A program made the position numbers and the translations under genes. Shown in pieces: positions 11,601 through 20,366 of a stretch of 64,000 bases of DNA. The stretch is from Pelodera strongyloides (taxonomy: Eukaryota > Nematoda > Chromadorea > Rhabditida > Rhabditidae): NCBI GenBank assembly GCA_036852015.1, contig JAANDG010000411.1, forward strand, positions 62,001 through 126,000, read 5' to 3'. Positions within the stretch are counted from its first letter, which is position 1; every line of letters starts with the position of its first letter. The notes beneath the pieces are model-generated. The model was not told the DNA's origin and did no database searches. It saw nothing but the letters and a program-made list of their open reading frames with translations.

Positions 11601-14600
11601 TTAGCTGATTCCGATCAGAGTTTAAAATTGTCACAAAATGATAATAAAAATATAGAAAAAAAATGAGAATAGTCAAACTACAATTAAAAGACCAAAAACC
11701 TATAAAAAGAAAAAGAAATTAACCAAAGAGAACCAAGAATTTCTAAATGGAATAATTACTGGTTCTGGATTTAAAACTATTTCAAAGCAATAAATGTATA
11801 TCTCTTTTAAATGTAATTCTATAAAAAATATTTATATTATCATATTTTATCAAATTATTTTATCATCTACAAGTCTAATATTATTTTTTTTTATTTCATT
11901 AATTACTTTATGATATATTAATTGTTTTGGTTCAATACTAATAGCTCCAGTCTTATTTCTTATTCTAATATTTTCTCTAATATTTTCTTTGGTAAAGAGT
12001 AATATTCAAAACTTTTATCACTGGAAGTTAAATGAAGGTTTAAGTAAACCATTTAATTAATGAAAAATTTTAGAATAATAAATTAAAGTTTACAGATTTA
12101 TTTAAAGCACTAAGAAACAACAAATCATACAACAGCAATAAACAAAAAAAGCAAAATTATTGACTCGAATCTAACTCATGTAAGAGCTTTTCCAAATTGG
12201 CTTTGATTGCATCCAAGTGATTCTCCAGCTCGTTTGTCACCGTATAGTCGGATTTGCTATCAATTCCACGAAATTCAATTTCTAATTTCTTCACTTGATT
12301 CTTTTCCGTCACGATTAATTCATTCGCTTGCTTGATTTTGTCTAACAGATTCCACTTATCCAAACATTTTTTGGCAATATCCCAAAATTTTTCTTGAGGA
12401 TATTCCAAAAGCAACTTGCGAGGCACATCATCCCAAGCTAGTTTGATCAACGAAACTCAAGAGTTGCGCGCGGCAACAGTTTGGGGGTGTTTCCCGCAAA
12501 AGAATTTGATGCGCGCCGCAAAAGCTTTTTCACCGACTCTGGCTGCCGTTTTGGTGCGGGAAACACCCCCAAACTGTTGCGGGAAACACCCCCAAACCGT
12601 TGCCGAAAAGGTGCGGAAACGGTGCGGGAAAAGTAGCAACTGCAAAAAGAAAGCAATGTGTTGGATTCGAACCCTACACTCTTGTTAGATACTTTCTCTG
12701 AACAGCGCCTTAGACCACTCGGCCTTAGAACACATGTGAGATCTGTGCTTGCGGAAAAATATTAGTACAACAACTGCACTTACGGCAGATCCTCCGAGCG
12801 CTTTCAAAAACGTTGCCGAAAAGGTGCGGAAATGGTGCGGGGCGCAAGTTGCGCCCCGCACCATTTCCGCACCGTTTCCGCACCTTTTCGGGAAACACTT
12901 TGCGCGCCATTTCTATTCCGCGCGCATTTTGTTTCCCATTCCTTTGCGGCGCGCATTTTGTTTCCCGAAATGGTGCGGCGCGCAACTCATCGGCTCTCAG
13001 TGATAGGACCACGCACCGCCCTTTTGACATCTGGATAAGTCGCATACGGAAGGGGGATCAGATCAACAACGGCGGCGGCGTTATCTGTCGATTTCCACTG
13101 ACCTGAAAATTATAGATGTGCTTTTTGATGCAAGATTTGTTGTTATTAATTTTATGTAATAAAAATGACTGACCACAATTGTCTCCATGAAGATCGCCGA
13201 TGAAAAAAAACACATTCAGCAAACGTAATTGGATGAGTGCTTTGATACTGAACTCATTTTTATCGAAAAGGTCAGATAGGCGGATGAAATCGTCACGCCA
13301 AGTAGAAACAATGTATCTAAATTCGAAAGTGTATTTATTTCTTTTACTATTAGCTTTATAATTTGTTTAAAATAGTTAAAGTTGTGCTTACGTGGCCGCC
13401 TTACTCCCTGTGCATTCGGAAGGAAGGATGAACTGAACTGCCGGTCCAACTTCCAGAAGTTCCAAAAGTTTGTATGAAAAAAGCTCAATTATATCCGGAG
13501 AAGATCCTTTTGAAGAAAATGCGGTCGAGCCATAGTGATGACATTTGATTGAGTATTTAGTTAGCTGCTCCTCTCCATGAAGCTGGACGTAAGCAATGAC
13601 GCCGTTACGCGTACCACGCATATCGTTTGATATAGGGTTCCAGTCACACTTGAAGCCGGCTTTTGATGTCCCTCCGCGCAGTCCGTGGTGGATAAGAAAG
13701 TGATTCTTCACAGCATTTACTATTAATTCGAGAACGCCGTCCGCCCATGACACAACTTCAGGTTGGTGCTTTCGACGGTAGTCTTCGAAATCCAGGTAAA
13801 CATCAAAAAAGGCACTTTTCGTCAAGTTCTGGTGATGTTGGCCGGCTCTGTGGGCATTACCAACAACAGGTGCCAGCCGCTTTCTGACGTCCTCTACACA
13901 ATTTCGGTATTGGACCCACCATGGAAGTTCTGCATGCCTCAAAAACGATTAATTTTATCTTTAAAGGAAGAGGCCCACGAGAAAAAGTTTTCATCAGTTT
14001 ACTTGCACAGAACGTCCGGAATTTCAGAAATATTACTGTGAAAACCGCACTTCTTTGCACACCTAGAACTCACAGAGTTATTCCCCGGCAAACAGTTCGG
14101 TCAGGTACCGTAGTCAGAATCAATTTTGCTTTTTTAGGGCATTACAGTATTGGAAACGCTTTGTTATAATCGTAGGAATGATCTTCATTCGTTTAACCAT
14201 TATTGTGAAGAGAAAGCATGCTAATGGATGGATTTAAACCGTAAAACGTTGTTGATTACGGTACCTGGCCGAACTGTTTGCCGGGCAATAACTCTGTGAG
14301 TTCTGGGTGCAAAGAAGTGCGGTTTTCACAGTAACATTTCTGAAATTTCGGACATTCTGTGCAAGTAAATTGAACAAAAGTTTTTTCTCTGTAAAAACAA
14401 CATGCAAACATGCACTCTGTAAACATATCCGATTAATTCGAGAGAAAGAGAGAGGGAAAGTCGGAAAAGTTGTTAACAAATTCAAAGTTAAGGAGGAAAT
14501 CACGAAATCAACGCGAACTACAGAAGAGTAATGAAATAAGGTAATATATAGTAAGAAGAATAATAAGATATAGAGAGTGTCTAAACTTACCAGCTCGGAT

Positions 14601-17600
14601 GAGTAAGGTTAGATTCTGTTCAGAACAAGAATCTCAGGTTCACCTAACCATCCGACAATAAACAAAAGTGCGTATAATACCGAAACCAAATACATAAAAC
14701 AAGCATAACAAATATTGCAGAGGGATCCACCCGATCGACGAATGATACACGGCGATTAATAAAATTTTACTAAAATAATACTGAAACAAACATGCAAACA
14801 AAGAAGTAAATGGTAGGAAACATAAGTACTAATTGTACTAATTGAAGAGCGATGTGATCCACGAAGATGTAATATGTAATACACAAATAACCAAAACCAA
14901 ACATAAACAATGACATGCAATCTAATTCGTAGCTTCTGGATCACACAGCTTCATTGCCAAGTGTTAAATTATTTAAACATCACTATTCTAAATAAAAACA
15001 AAAGTTAAATATACATAAAAACAAACAAAAACGACCTCGCAGGGCGAGCAACCGCACGCGCCAGCGATACTAGTCAGAATGACGAAATTTTGGCTCCGCC
15101 CACTACACAAAAGAATGAAACAAACGCATAGCTATAAGCAACACAAGAATACTCTTATGGGGTTTGCAAGTATGCCCGATTTTCCTTGCAAGTATCGAAA
15201 AATTTACCGTATCTTGGCACTACACGAGCATATCTACAGGCAGTTTTTACGACCGATCGCCACGGGACCAATTGTTCAACAAAAAATGTCTTTGATGGCG
15301 GATTTTCTATAGTGCGGATGTGTCACACTTACGGTAAAGTTGTGTAAAAAGCACACGATTTTGCGAATTGATACTTGCAAGGCAAACTCGCGGTTTTTGG
15401 CATACTTGCAAACCCCATTATGATGCCCTAACGCCATTTGTAGTGTGGTGTACACTACAATGAAATACAACAAATATTGATGTAAATAATGTTAAATTGA
15501 AACAATACAACAATACTAATATATATATTACTGAAGAAAAGGAAGTCTATTTTCTATTCACAAGAGTTAATGGAAGAATGCGATGTTGGCAGTTTCTCGC
15601 CTTGCTCTGCGTCTCTGCTCACAGACGCGTCAATCTCATCACCCTTCCACTCTAGCCCAACGCGTTTTTGGTTCATGGGGTCTCGATGTATGGCAAAAAT
15701 TGCTTCCAAGTATGGCTTTAATTACCGTAGATTGGCACTACTCGAGGACAACTGCAGACCGCCAATAAATGGTCCCGCGGCAGGTAGCCACAGGACTATT
15801 TTTTCGAGCGTGCATAAACTCTGCATTTTTGCCTCGTCTAGTATTATCAATGGTGCATTTTCTAACTTTCAAAGGTGTATGCAAAATCGTACACGAGATG
15901 CACATTTGATACTTGGAAGCAAAATGCGCACATTTGATACTTGGAAGCAAAATGCGCCATACATCGAGACCCCATTAATAATGGAAGAACTTGTAGCCTT
16001 GATGGGGTCTCGATGCATGCCGGATTTTGCTTCCAAGTATGACTTTAATTACCGTAGATTGGCACTACGCGAGAACAACTACAGACCGCCAAAAAATGGT
16101 CCCGCAGCGGTCGCCACAGGACTATTTTTCGCGAGAGTGCATAAACTGTGCATTTTCGTCTCCTCTAGGTATTATCAATGGTGCATCTTCCAAAGGTGTA
16201 TGCAAAATCGTACACGAGATGCACATTTGATACTTGGAAGCAAAATGCGCTGTTTTGCCATACATCGAGACCCCATGAAACCCAAACAGTATGCTTATAA
16301 GATTGCTGAAGAGACTCGTGAAGATATGATACAATTTTATAAACAAAAAAGGCAACAAGAAAAAGAGTATTCCAAGTTACCAAAAGTCGCAAAACCAGAG
16401 GCCGGTTCGAATGAATTACCGCTGGGGTAGGTTAGAGGCGTCTCCTCTACTTGCAAACCCCATAATTCATATGATACAAATGCTTATGGGGTTTCCATGT
16501 ATGCCTAAAAGAAATGTGCGTTCCCTTCCAAGTATAGAAAAATTTGCCGTATATTCCCTGAATTGAATATTTGACATGATAAAATAATACATGATAAATT
16601 AATAGTCTCGCGAAGTCGTAAAATACGGTAAATTTGTCCGGATACTGGGAAACCCCATTATGGATTTATTTCTTCAATAGAGAAAGAATTGAATGTGTAA
16701 ATGTAGAATGCTATAGTAACTTTAGAAGAATTAAACAGTAATATCCACAGTGATGAGTTCCGAATTCTTGTATTTGAAATGTGGAGAGTTCTATTTTATC
16801 TTTCTTTTTAGTTTTCAAATATTTTCTAATGGTGGATCTAATCCGAAAGAATCAAAGTAATAACACTTTCCATTATTTTTGGAATAACAAACCCAATGAG
16901 TACCTTCATTTTTTGAAGAATCTAAATTTACAATACCTACTTCTCTTTCTTTAATTTGAGTAGGCAAAGTGTCTCTCATAAAGATTCCTCGGAAATTCTT
17001 GATTCCCAGTGCCAGTACTTTTACAAACTCTTCGAGGTTGGTTTTGGTCAATGGTTTCAGGTCTTTCTTCAGAGTAGTCATTTATTTAGGTAATTTTTAT
17101 TCAAATTTGTTAGCGCACTATTTCGACCATTTCGACCAACCATTTCGACCACCTTTTTTATGTGACGCATTTCGACCTTTTGTCCATTTTGAAAATTGTT
17201 GAAAATGACACATTTTCTGTGAATTGTGAACAAAAAATGATCATTTAGAAGCTCAAAACATGCAAAAAAAAATGAAAACGGTTGATGGTTGAAAAAGTGT
17301 CCCAGAACGGTAAAATATCTAGTATTAACTTGGCAATGTCGATGTCACCAAATGTGGCGGCCGGTTATACCGGTCGGTTTTTGAAACACATTGAGTACAC
17401 CAGCAGTCTTATGTAGCTTATGCAAATGAACACAAATTAGAATATCAACGAATGGGTTGGCCCACGAAAATACCAGGGAACCGTCGCCAAATGGGTTTAT
17501 CCGTTTCCTATGTACCCAACTTACTTTATGATCCATTCAGACTCTGAACACTGAGCTGGGTCAGCGAGAAGTCAACAACCCTTTATTGATGGTAGTGGTC

Positions 17601-19393
17601 CCGGAACGACTTCGACACAACAAGGAATTAATGAAAAACTTGGAGGAAAACTCGGAAAAGTTGATGACGCAATTTGATGTGCACGCCACGTTGGTGGATA
17701 TTTTAAAGGTTTGGAATGACTGAATTTTTGATTAAACTGATAGGGTGAGATGTGTTTATAGGTAAGCAAAATACAATCTACATCTGCATTACTCATGGAA
17801 GGCAAGTCGTCGCCTAACGCAATGGCGGACAGTTTTTAAAACGCAGCTTGTGCAATGCTTTCCATAAGTTGTACGCAACTGGAGAAAATCACACAATCTC
17901 GTGCAGTTATGTGCACACACTACATGGGAATACAGCGTCCAAAATGCGTTTCAAAAACCATTTGTTATACCGCTTTAAATAAAGGAACACCGTTCTTGGT
18001 ATCGTAAACGATTTTTTGAAATAAAAAAAACACTGAATTAATTTCAGGTGGCACCAACGAACAATTTTTCTTCCTTTGAATTTCAAGACGATATTATATC
18101 TCCAAACGACAATAATGCCACTTCTATGCTACGACCGCTGGGCAAATACGATAAGAGGAATTGTGGAAATATTCCCGTACCATCGTCTTATTGCCTATGC
18201 GAATTTGACAAGGAACTTGTTGTGTGAGCTTTTTGATTGTCCTATTTGAAATGTTAATTATGTATTGACTAATTATTATGGGGTTTCCATGTATGCCAAA
18301 AAAAACTGTGCGTTCCCTTCCAAGTATACAAAAATTTACCGTATTTTCCCTGAATTGAATATTTGACATGAGAAATTAATACATGGGTCTCGCGAAGTCC
18401 TAAAATAAGGTAAATTTGTCCGGATACTTGGAAACCCCATTAGTGAAATTTATTAAGTGAATATTGAATAAAGCCAATCGTGTCGCAATACATCTAGGGC
18501 TAGGCTAGGGGCACATGGAGTACGGAATAGATACGCCTGCGCACTTTCTGGAAGTTTGCGGCAGGTGCGCCAATAACTGGCGCCAGGTACGCCTGTGCGC
18601 GGCACATTCGCCAAAATTTCGCGTTGTATATGTTCTTCATGAAAGATTGTCATGTTCTAATACTTATTTTTAGAGACGAAAACCTCCAAACGCTACTGGC
18701 CGCCTTCCTCGTCCTGGAAATTAATCAACTTTTTGAAAAAGGAAATGTTACTAATCTGTGCCCGGAACTAATTATGTCGAAGGTTCGCTTGCTTAATTTT
18801 ACTTCGCGTAAATTGCTGATGTAATTAGCCTTACTTGGTCCTTGATCTTCACTAAATGTCTAAATTAGCATAAAAACTATGAAATGAGGCTACAGTAGTA
18901 TAGAACGAAGTTCTTCAGCCTATGACCACGTGGAAGTACGTATCAGAAAATAAGGATTTCGACCTGTATTTGGTCACCGCCGAAGCAAAACCAAGCGGAG
19001 GAGTGTTCAAAGGGGTTTGTTTCTATATTTAATAACTTCTTAAACTATTTTTTCTCATAACAATGTTTTCTAAGACCTCGACCTTACATTTACAACTTAC
19101 TTTTACATCTATACCTAGGCTTAGTTGCAAATCAACATTAGTGTAGTTGTGTAGTGTGAGTGTCTCTATTTCATTACATAGTTTTGGACGACGCCAGCAT
19201 TATTTTCTAAACCACGTGTCATACCGCTTTAATAATATTTTTATTAATTCCCTTGCAGTCTCTACGCGTTGATGGCCGCACGGGCGGTATTCAAAGAATA
19301 GGAGAAATTCAACGTACTAATAAGTACGGAAAACGTGGAAATTGTGTTCAAGAGACGCCATATTTGAAGCAGTTTTGTTTCTGTCCTACGTAG
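5686..19393 (+). CDS. DUF229-family type II membrane protein (alkaline-phosphatase/sulfatase-like fold), 15 exons
   Basis: Exons: 5686-5850, 6716-6852, 7179-7355, 7748-7816, 8046-8158, 8432-8563, 8717-8816, 9119-9237, 9663-9748, 10401-10481, 17541-17708, 18048-18223, 18674-18782, 18919-19014, 19259-19393 (TAG). All phases join, giving about 620 residues, usual for the family. A membrane segment (GIFGFFTLVFGIYVL) follows a short basic N-terminus. Family landmarks in order: WKNPLKGC, PDVHIVIVDSVSS (likely catalytic/metal segment), HHLNKVGDNSRPNGFAMLLG, GYKTLYSED, a SHND segment in the 86-nt exon 9663-9748, MADHGLRFG (D-H metal motif), a PLLMVVVPERLR block, paired Cys near the end. DUF229 proteins are expanded in nematodes and their substrate is unknown. 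The first exon follows TTTCAG at 5610 and its frame stays open upstream of the first ATG. The start and the end of exon 1 are therefore the least certain parts. Intron 10 carries the transposon remnant. Confidence 0.87.
6508..6679. repeat. Near-perfect hairpin MITE, GCTAGCCCCTTTGG family, copy 1
   Basis: TTTAAAGCGAAATGCTAGCC at the left end is mirrored at the right end, with arms of about 80 bp and few differences around a GATTGCCGTGGACGATC centre. It lies in intron 1 of the DUF229 gene, ending 36 nt before the exon-2 acceptor. Copy 2 is at 24491-24661. Confidence 0.9.
8590..8682. repeat. Purine-rich GA/TA tract
   Basis: Imperfect GAGA/GACA repeats interrupted by a short TATATATA run, in the 153-nt DUF229 intron between 8563 and 8717. 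Confidence 0.8.
9287..9425. repeat. Palindromic MITE, GGCCGTATTCACC family, copy 1
   Basis: Begins GGCCGTATTCACCAACA and ends with the reverse complement. The inner arms are built from CAGGGAGC/GCTCCCTG blocks. Other members lie at 27447-27654, 34612-34752 and 43184-43288. A variant subfamily is at 30821-30940 and 38037-38157. Confidence 0.8.
9560..9640. repeat. Dispersed CCATTTGGTGACC-type repeat
   Basis: One of about ten degenerate copies of a repeat built on the GGTGACCATTTGG/CCAAATGGTCACC core, often with CGTTTTCGAGAAAA. Other copies are near 1295-1425, 7389-7475, 8938-9020, 11150-11215, 17440-17510, 41672-41772, 44162-44330, 49552-49670 and 51360-51490. This copy ends about 20 nt upstream of the exon at 9663. 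Confidence 0.7.
9853..10210. repeat. Palindromic MITE, AGGCCCACGAGAAAA family
   Basis: TTAAAG-type left end and GTTGGGCCGTCCCTTCAAG right end. Inner arms repeat AACTCTAAGAGTTATTTCCC and a GGTACC block. Open frames across it simply read the palindrome. Confidence 0.8.
10566..11145. repeat. Palindromic MITE with GGCCGTTTTCACCAACATTTAC ends
   Basis: About 580 bp. GAGGCCGTTTTCACCAACAT at the left is reverse-complemented at 11131-11145 and before. The arms contain a further short palindrome around TACTTAGGTTAAGTA and repeats of ACTTCTGTCAAAAAGG. The middle is AT-rich and non-coding. Confidence 0.85.
11231..11595 (+). repeat. Left terminal inverted repeat of the Maverick remnant
   Basis: Matches the reverse complement of 16921-17321, including the TTCGACC-rich stretch, TAGTGCGCTAACAA and a coding section beginning ATGACTACTCTGGAGAAAG at 11441. 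That open frame stops soon after the repeat ends, so this copy of the protease start is a truncated duplicate. Confidence 0.85.
11656..11793 (+). pseudogene. Short lysine-rich ORF remnant inside the Maverick
   Basis: About 45 codons open to a TAA, with composition KKKKKLTKENQEFLNGI and a tail FKTISKQ. It begins directly after an in-frame stop and has no convincing start. AT-rich codon use fits a decayed transposon gene. Family not recognised. Confidence 0.35.
11850..12005 (-). pseudogene. Minus-strand ORF remnant inside the Maverick
   Basis: An open frame on the minus strand ends at TGA (11850-11852). It includes KTGAISIEPKQLIYHKVINE and IRLVDDKII, with strongly AT-biased codons. The upstream end breaks into another frame near 12000, suggesting a frameshift. 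Probably the tail of a transposon gene, not assignable by eye. Confidence 0.35.
12157..12450 (-). pseudogene. Charged coiled-coil-like ORF fragment
   Basis: About 97 codons ending TGA/TAA-free to a stop at 12157, with motifs AWDDVPRKLLLEYP, FWDIAKKCLDKW and a Glu/Lys/Leu-rich helical tail ending KLLHELDSSQ. There is no ATG at the 5' end. The open frame runs into the GC-rich repeat block starting about 12465, which probably truncates the gene. The first 20 residues hint at a nuclease- or HTH-associated helical module, but I do not recognise the family. It may be element-encoded or captured. Confidence 0.45.
12465..12985. repeat. GC-rich palindromic repeat block (GGTGCGGAAA/GGGAAACACCCCC)
   Basis: Inverted and direct copies of GGGAAACACCCCCAAAC, CCGAAAAGGTGCGGAAA and a perfect GGGGCGCAAGTTGCGCCCC hairpin near 12838-12862. 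The composition is far richer in GC than the surrounding element. Similar GCGC-rich inverted repeats occur near 18510-18610, 42590-42720 and 58440-59130. All overlapping ORFs here are shadows of the repeats. Confidence 0.75.
12656..12735 (-). pseudogene. tRNA-like sequence, leucine/serine type, probably a pseudogene
   Basis: The minus strand carries a type-II tRNA D-arm (GGCCGAGTGGTCTAAGGC) and a B-box-like GGGTTCGAATCC. The ends ATGTGTT and AACACAT pair over seven bases. The anticodon arm is irregular and the T stem does not pair properly. A tRNA-derived pseudogene or SINE-like head fits better than a working tRNA. Confidence 0.4.
12987..13929 (-). pseudogene. Nematode-expanded kinase-like protein, C-terminal part (Maverick cargo candidate)
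   Basis: Exons on the minus strand: 13929-13392, 13316-13174, 13102-12987, with matching phases (1-2, 2-1, 1-stop TGA). They give about 265 residues without an internal stop. Visible blocks: ELPWWVQYRNCVEDVR, GFKCDWNPISND, RGTRNGVIAYVQLHGEE, CHHYGSTAFSS, VGPAVQFILPS, STWRDDFIRLSDLF, FFFIGDLHGDNCGQW and AAAVVDLIPLPYATYPDVK. D-L-H-G-D-N followed about 13 residues later by V-V-D resembles the catalytic loop and metal-binding Asp of lipid- or APH-like kinases. I infer a kinase-related fold. The layout matches a nematode-specific family I know only as uncharacterised multicopy proteins. No start was found: a MITE begins 32 bp upstream of the first visible acceptor, so the gene is called 5'-truncated, though more exons could lie beyond it. 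It is antisense to the host DUF229 intron. Confidence 0.6.
13961..14393. repeat. Palindromic MITE, AGGCCCACGAGAAAA family
   Basis: Starts TTAAAGGAAGAGGCCCACGA. Inner arms share CACTTCTTTGCACACCTAGA/TCTGGGTGCAAAGAAGTG and CAGAGTTATTCCCCGGC. The far right end lacks the closing AGGCCTCTTCCTTTAA, so it is truncated there. Confidence 0.75.
15158..15417. repeat. Palindromic MITE, TGGGGTTTGCAAGTATGCC family
   Basis: TGGGGTTTGCAAGTATGCC at the left is mirrored as GGCATACTTGCAAACCCCA at the right, with a TTACCGTA internal block. Relatives with the end TGGGGTTTCCATGTATGCC lie at 16487-16657 and 18279-18439, and the TGGGGTCTCGATG subfamily at 15673-16278. Confidence 0.85.
15583..16431 (+). pseudogene. 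Small gene remnant split by a palindromic insertion (presequence-like 5' part, charged 3' part)
   Basis: From ATG 15583 the frame reads MLAVSRLALRLCSQTRQ then HHPSTLAQRVFG, an Arg/Ser/Leu-rich start resembling a mitochondrial presequence. A palindromic repeat (15673-16278) follows immediately. After it, another frame encodes YAYKIAEETREDMIQFYKQK and KRQQEKEYSKLPKV and ends LPLG-TAG at 16429-16431. The two parts are not in one frame across simple removal of the insert. They may be exons of a small nuclear-encoded mitochondrial protein, processed or interrupted. The long continuous ORF starting at 15570 mostly reads the repeat and should not be taken as a protein. Family not recognised. Confidence 0.35.
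15673..16278. repeat. Two tandem palindromic MITEs, TGGGGTCTCGATGTATGGC ends
   Basis: Copy 1 (about 15675-15976) and copy 2 (about 16003-16277) each run from TGGGGTCTCGATG to CATCGAGACCCCA. They share CCAAGTATGRCTTTAATTAC, a GGTCCCGC block and ACACGAGATGCACATTTGAT. The outermost bases TCATGGGG and CCCCATGA are also palindromic. Confidence 0.85.
16487..16657. repeat. Palindromic MITE, TGGGGTTTCCATGTATGCC family
   Basis: Ends TGGGGTTTCCATG and TGGGAAACCCCA enclose a CTTCCAAGTAT/TTTGCCGTAT core. It is closely similar to 18279-18439. Confidence 0.8.
16813..17081 (-). pseudogene. Adenovirus-type (C5/Ulp1-like) cysteine protease fragment of the Maverick
   Basis: An 88-codon minus-strand ORF from ATG (17081) to a stop near 16815. 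The first two-thirds lie in the right inverted repeat. The rest contains the G-T-H-W-V box followed by an aromatic stretch and FDSFGLDPP, as in Maverick and adenovirus proteases (His of the catalytic pair is in the H-W box). The usual full length is about 200 residues, and the downstream Gln and nucleophilic Cys segments are missing, so the product is truncated and not expected to be active. The left inverted repeat carries only the N-terminal part. Confidence 0.7.
16921..17321 (-). repeat. Right terminal inverted repeat of the Maverick remnant
   Basis: Reverse complement of 11231-11595 with scattered mismatches and a longer TTCGACC-rich part. It ends outward at TAAAATATCTA. Confidence 0.85.
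18279..18439. repeat. Palindromic MITE, TGGGGTTTCCATGTATGCC family
   Basis: TGGGGTTTCCATGTATGCC left end and TACTTGGAAACCCCA right end, inside the 450-nt DUF229 intron after exon 18048-18223. About 90% like 16487-16657 by eye. Confidence 0.85.
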
Positions 19394-19826
19394 TTTACTG
19401 GTCACTACTCACGGGAAGGAGGCAGAGCATAGCGGCATTCGGACTGTCTTGCTTACCGGATGCTACAACGGTACCGTAGGCATAAGACCACCACAGTATC
19501 TAGATTCTTTTGATAATAATTATATTGTGATCTATCTTTGTCGAAAATCAACAATACATTGTTGGCATTATCATTAGGGTTTCTCGGTATTCTTGCCCAC
19601 AAAATATAGCATAAAAGCGGAGCAATCATATCATACCTACGGTACCGTAGTTGTATATAAATACGGGTAAATGTAAACTCACATGCGTTAACACAAAGCA
19701 TCTGCGTTGCGGCTATTTTATTTTACTAATATGATCTATGTAACGAGTCCGTAATTTTATCACATATCAATTTCCATTATCAGCTTTAATTTGAAGTAAT
19801 TGATCGTTTGATATTTCTTTCAATTA

Positions 19827-20366
19827 TTAAAGGGTAAGGCCCATTTCAAATGACCCCTATTATTGATGATTCCATCTGATTCTTCATGTCATATATAGTA
19901 GGATACGATATTTTTTCGTCCTATCTTTGATTTACTACTTTGAATTTTAAAATCATTGATTTCTTTCATCGTCTCTTATGGCGTTGCGCTCTTTCTAAGA
20001 GTCTAATAAACATTTCTAAACATTTCTAAACATTTTTCTAATTTTCAAGCGCAAAATTCACGCAGTATTCGGCAATTTACCATTGCCAGGCATACCCAAC
20101 TATTTATCGCAGTTGTCACGCCCCATTCGCACTAATTGGGCAATATGCTCTATTGGGCGTGGCAATTGCGATAGTGGCCAATCAGCGCGAAGGGGCGTGT
20201 ATACTGCGCTAAATAGTTGGGTATGACTGCCCACGGTAAATTGCCGAATAGTGTGTGAATTTTGCACTTGAAAATTAGAAAAAAATTCAGCCTACTATAT
20301 TTTAAACGGAGAATCCGATGGAGTCATCAAAAATAGGGGTGATTTGAAATGGGCCTGACCCTTTAA
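19827..20366. repeat. Palindromic MITE, TTAAAGGGTCAGGCCCATTTCAAAT type
   Basis: TTAAAGGGTAAGGCCCATTT at the left is mirrored by AAATGGGCCTGACCCTTTAA at the right. Inner arms repeat CGGCAATTTACC, GGGTATG/CATACCC and a GGGCGTG block. About 540 bp, TTAA-bounded. Confidence 0.85.

Larger units (their letters stand above)
11231..17321. mobile_element. Maverick/Polinton-type transposon remnant with long terminal inverted repeats
   Basis: A 365-bp sequence at 11231-11595 recurs reverse-complemented at 16921-17321 (401 bp, with small indels), starting from a shared TAGATATTTTACC end. Both repeats include the beginning of a protease-like ORF. The right one continues into a segment matching the adenovirus-type (Ulp1/C5) cysteine protease typical of Mavericks. 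Polymerase B, retroviral-type integrase, packaging ATPase and capsid genes were not seen, so the 6.1-kb unit is a decayed or internally deleted copy. Later MITEs and GC-rich repeats have inserted into it. It lies wholly inside intron 10 of the DUF229 gene. No clean target-site duplication was recognisable, so the outer borders are approximate. Confidence 0.65.

Noticed and set aside
12416..13106. Several 60-106 codon ORFs on both strands
   Set aside because: They track the GC-rich repeat block, except the last exon of the kinase-like gene (12987-13102), which is in another frame.
15570..16430. 286-codon continuous ORF
   Set aside because: Most of it translates the two palindromic MITE copies. 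Only the flanking parts look protein-like, and they are in different frames.
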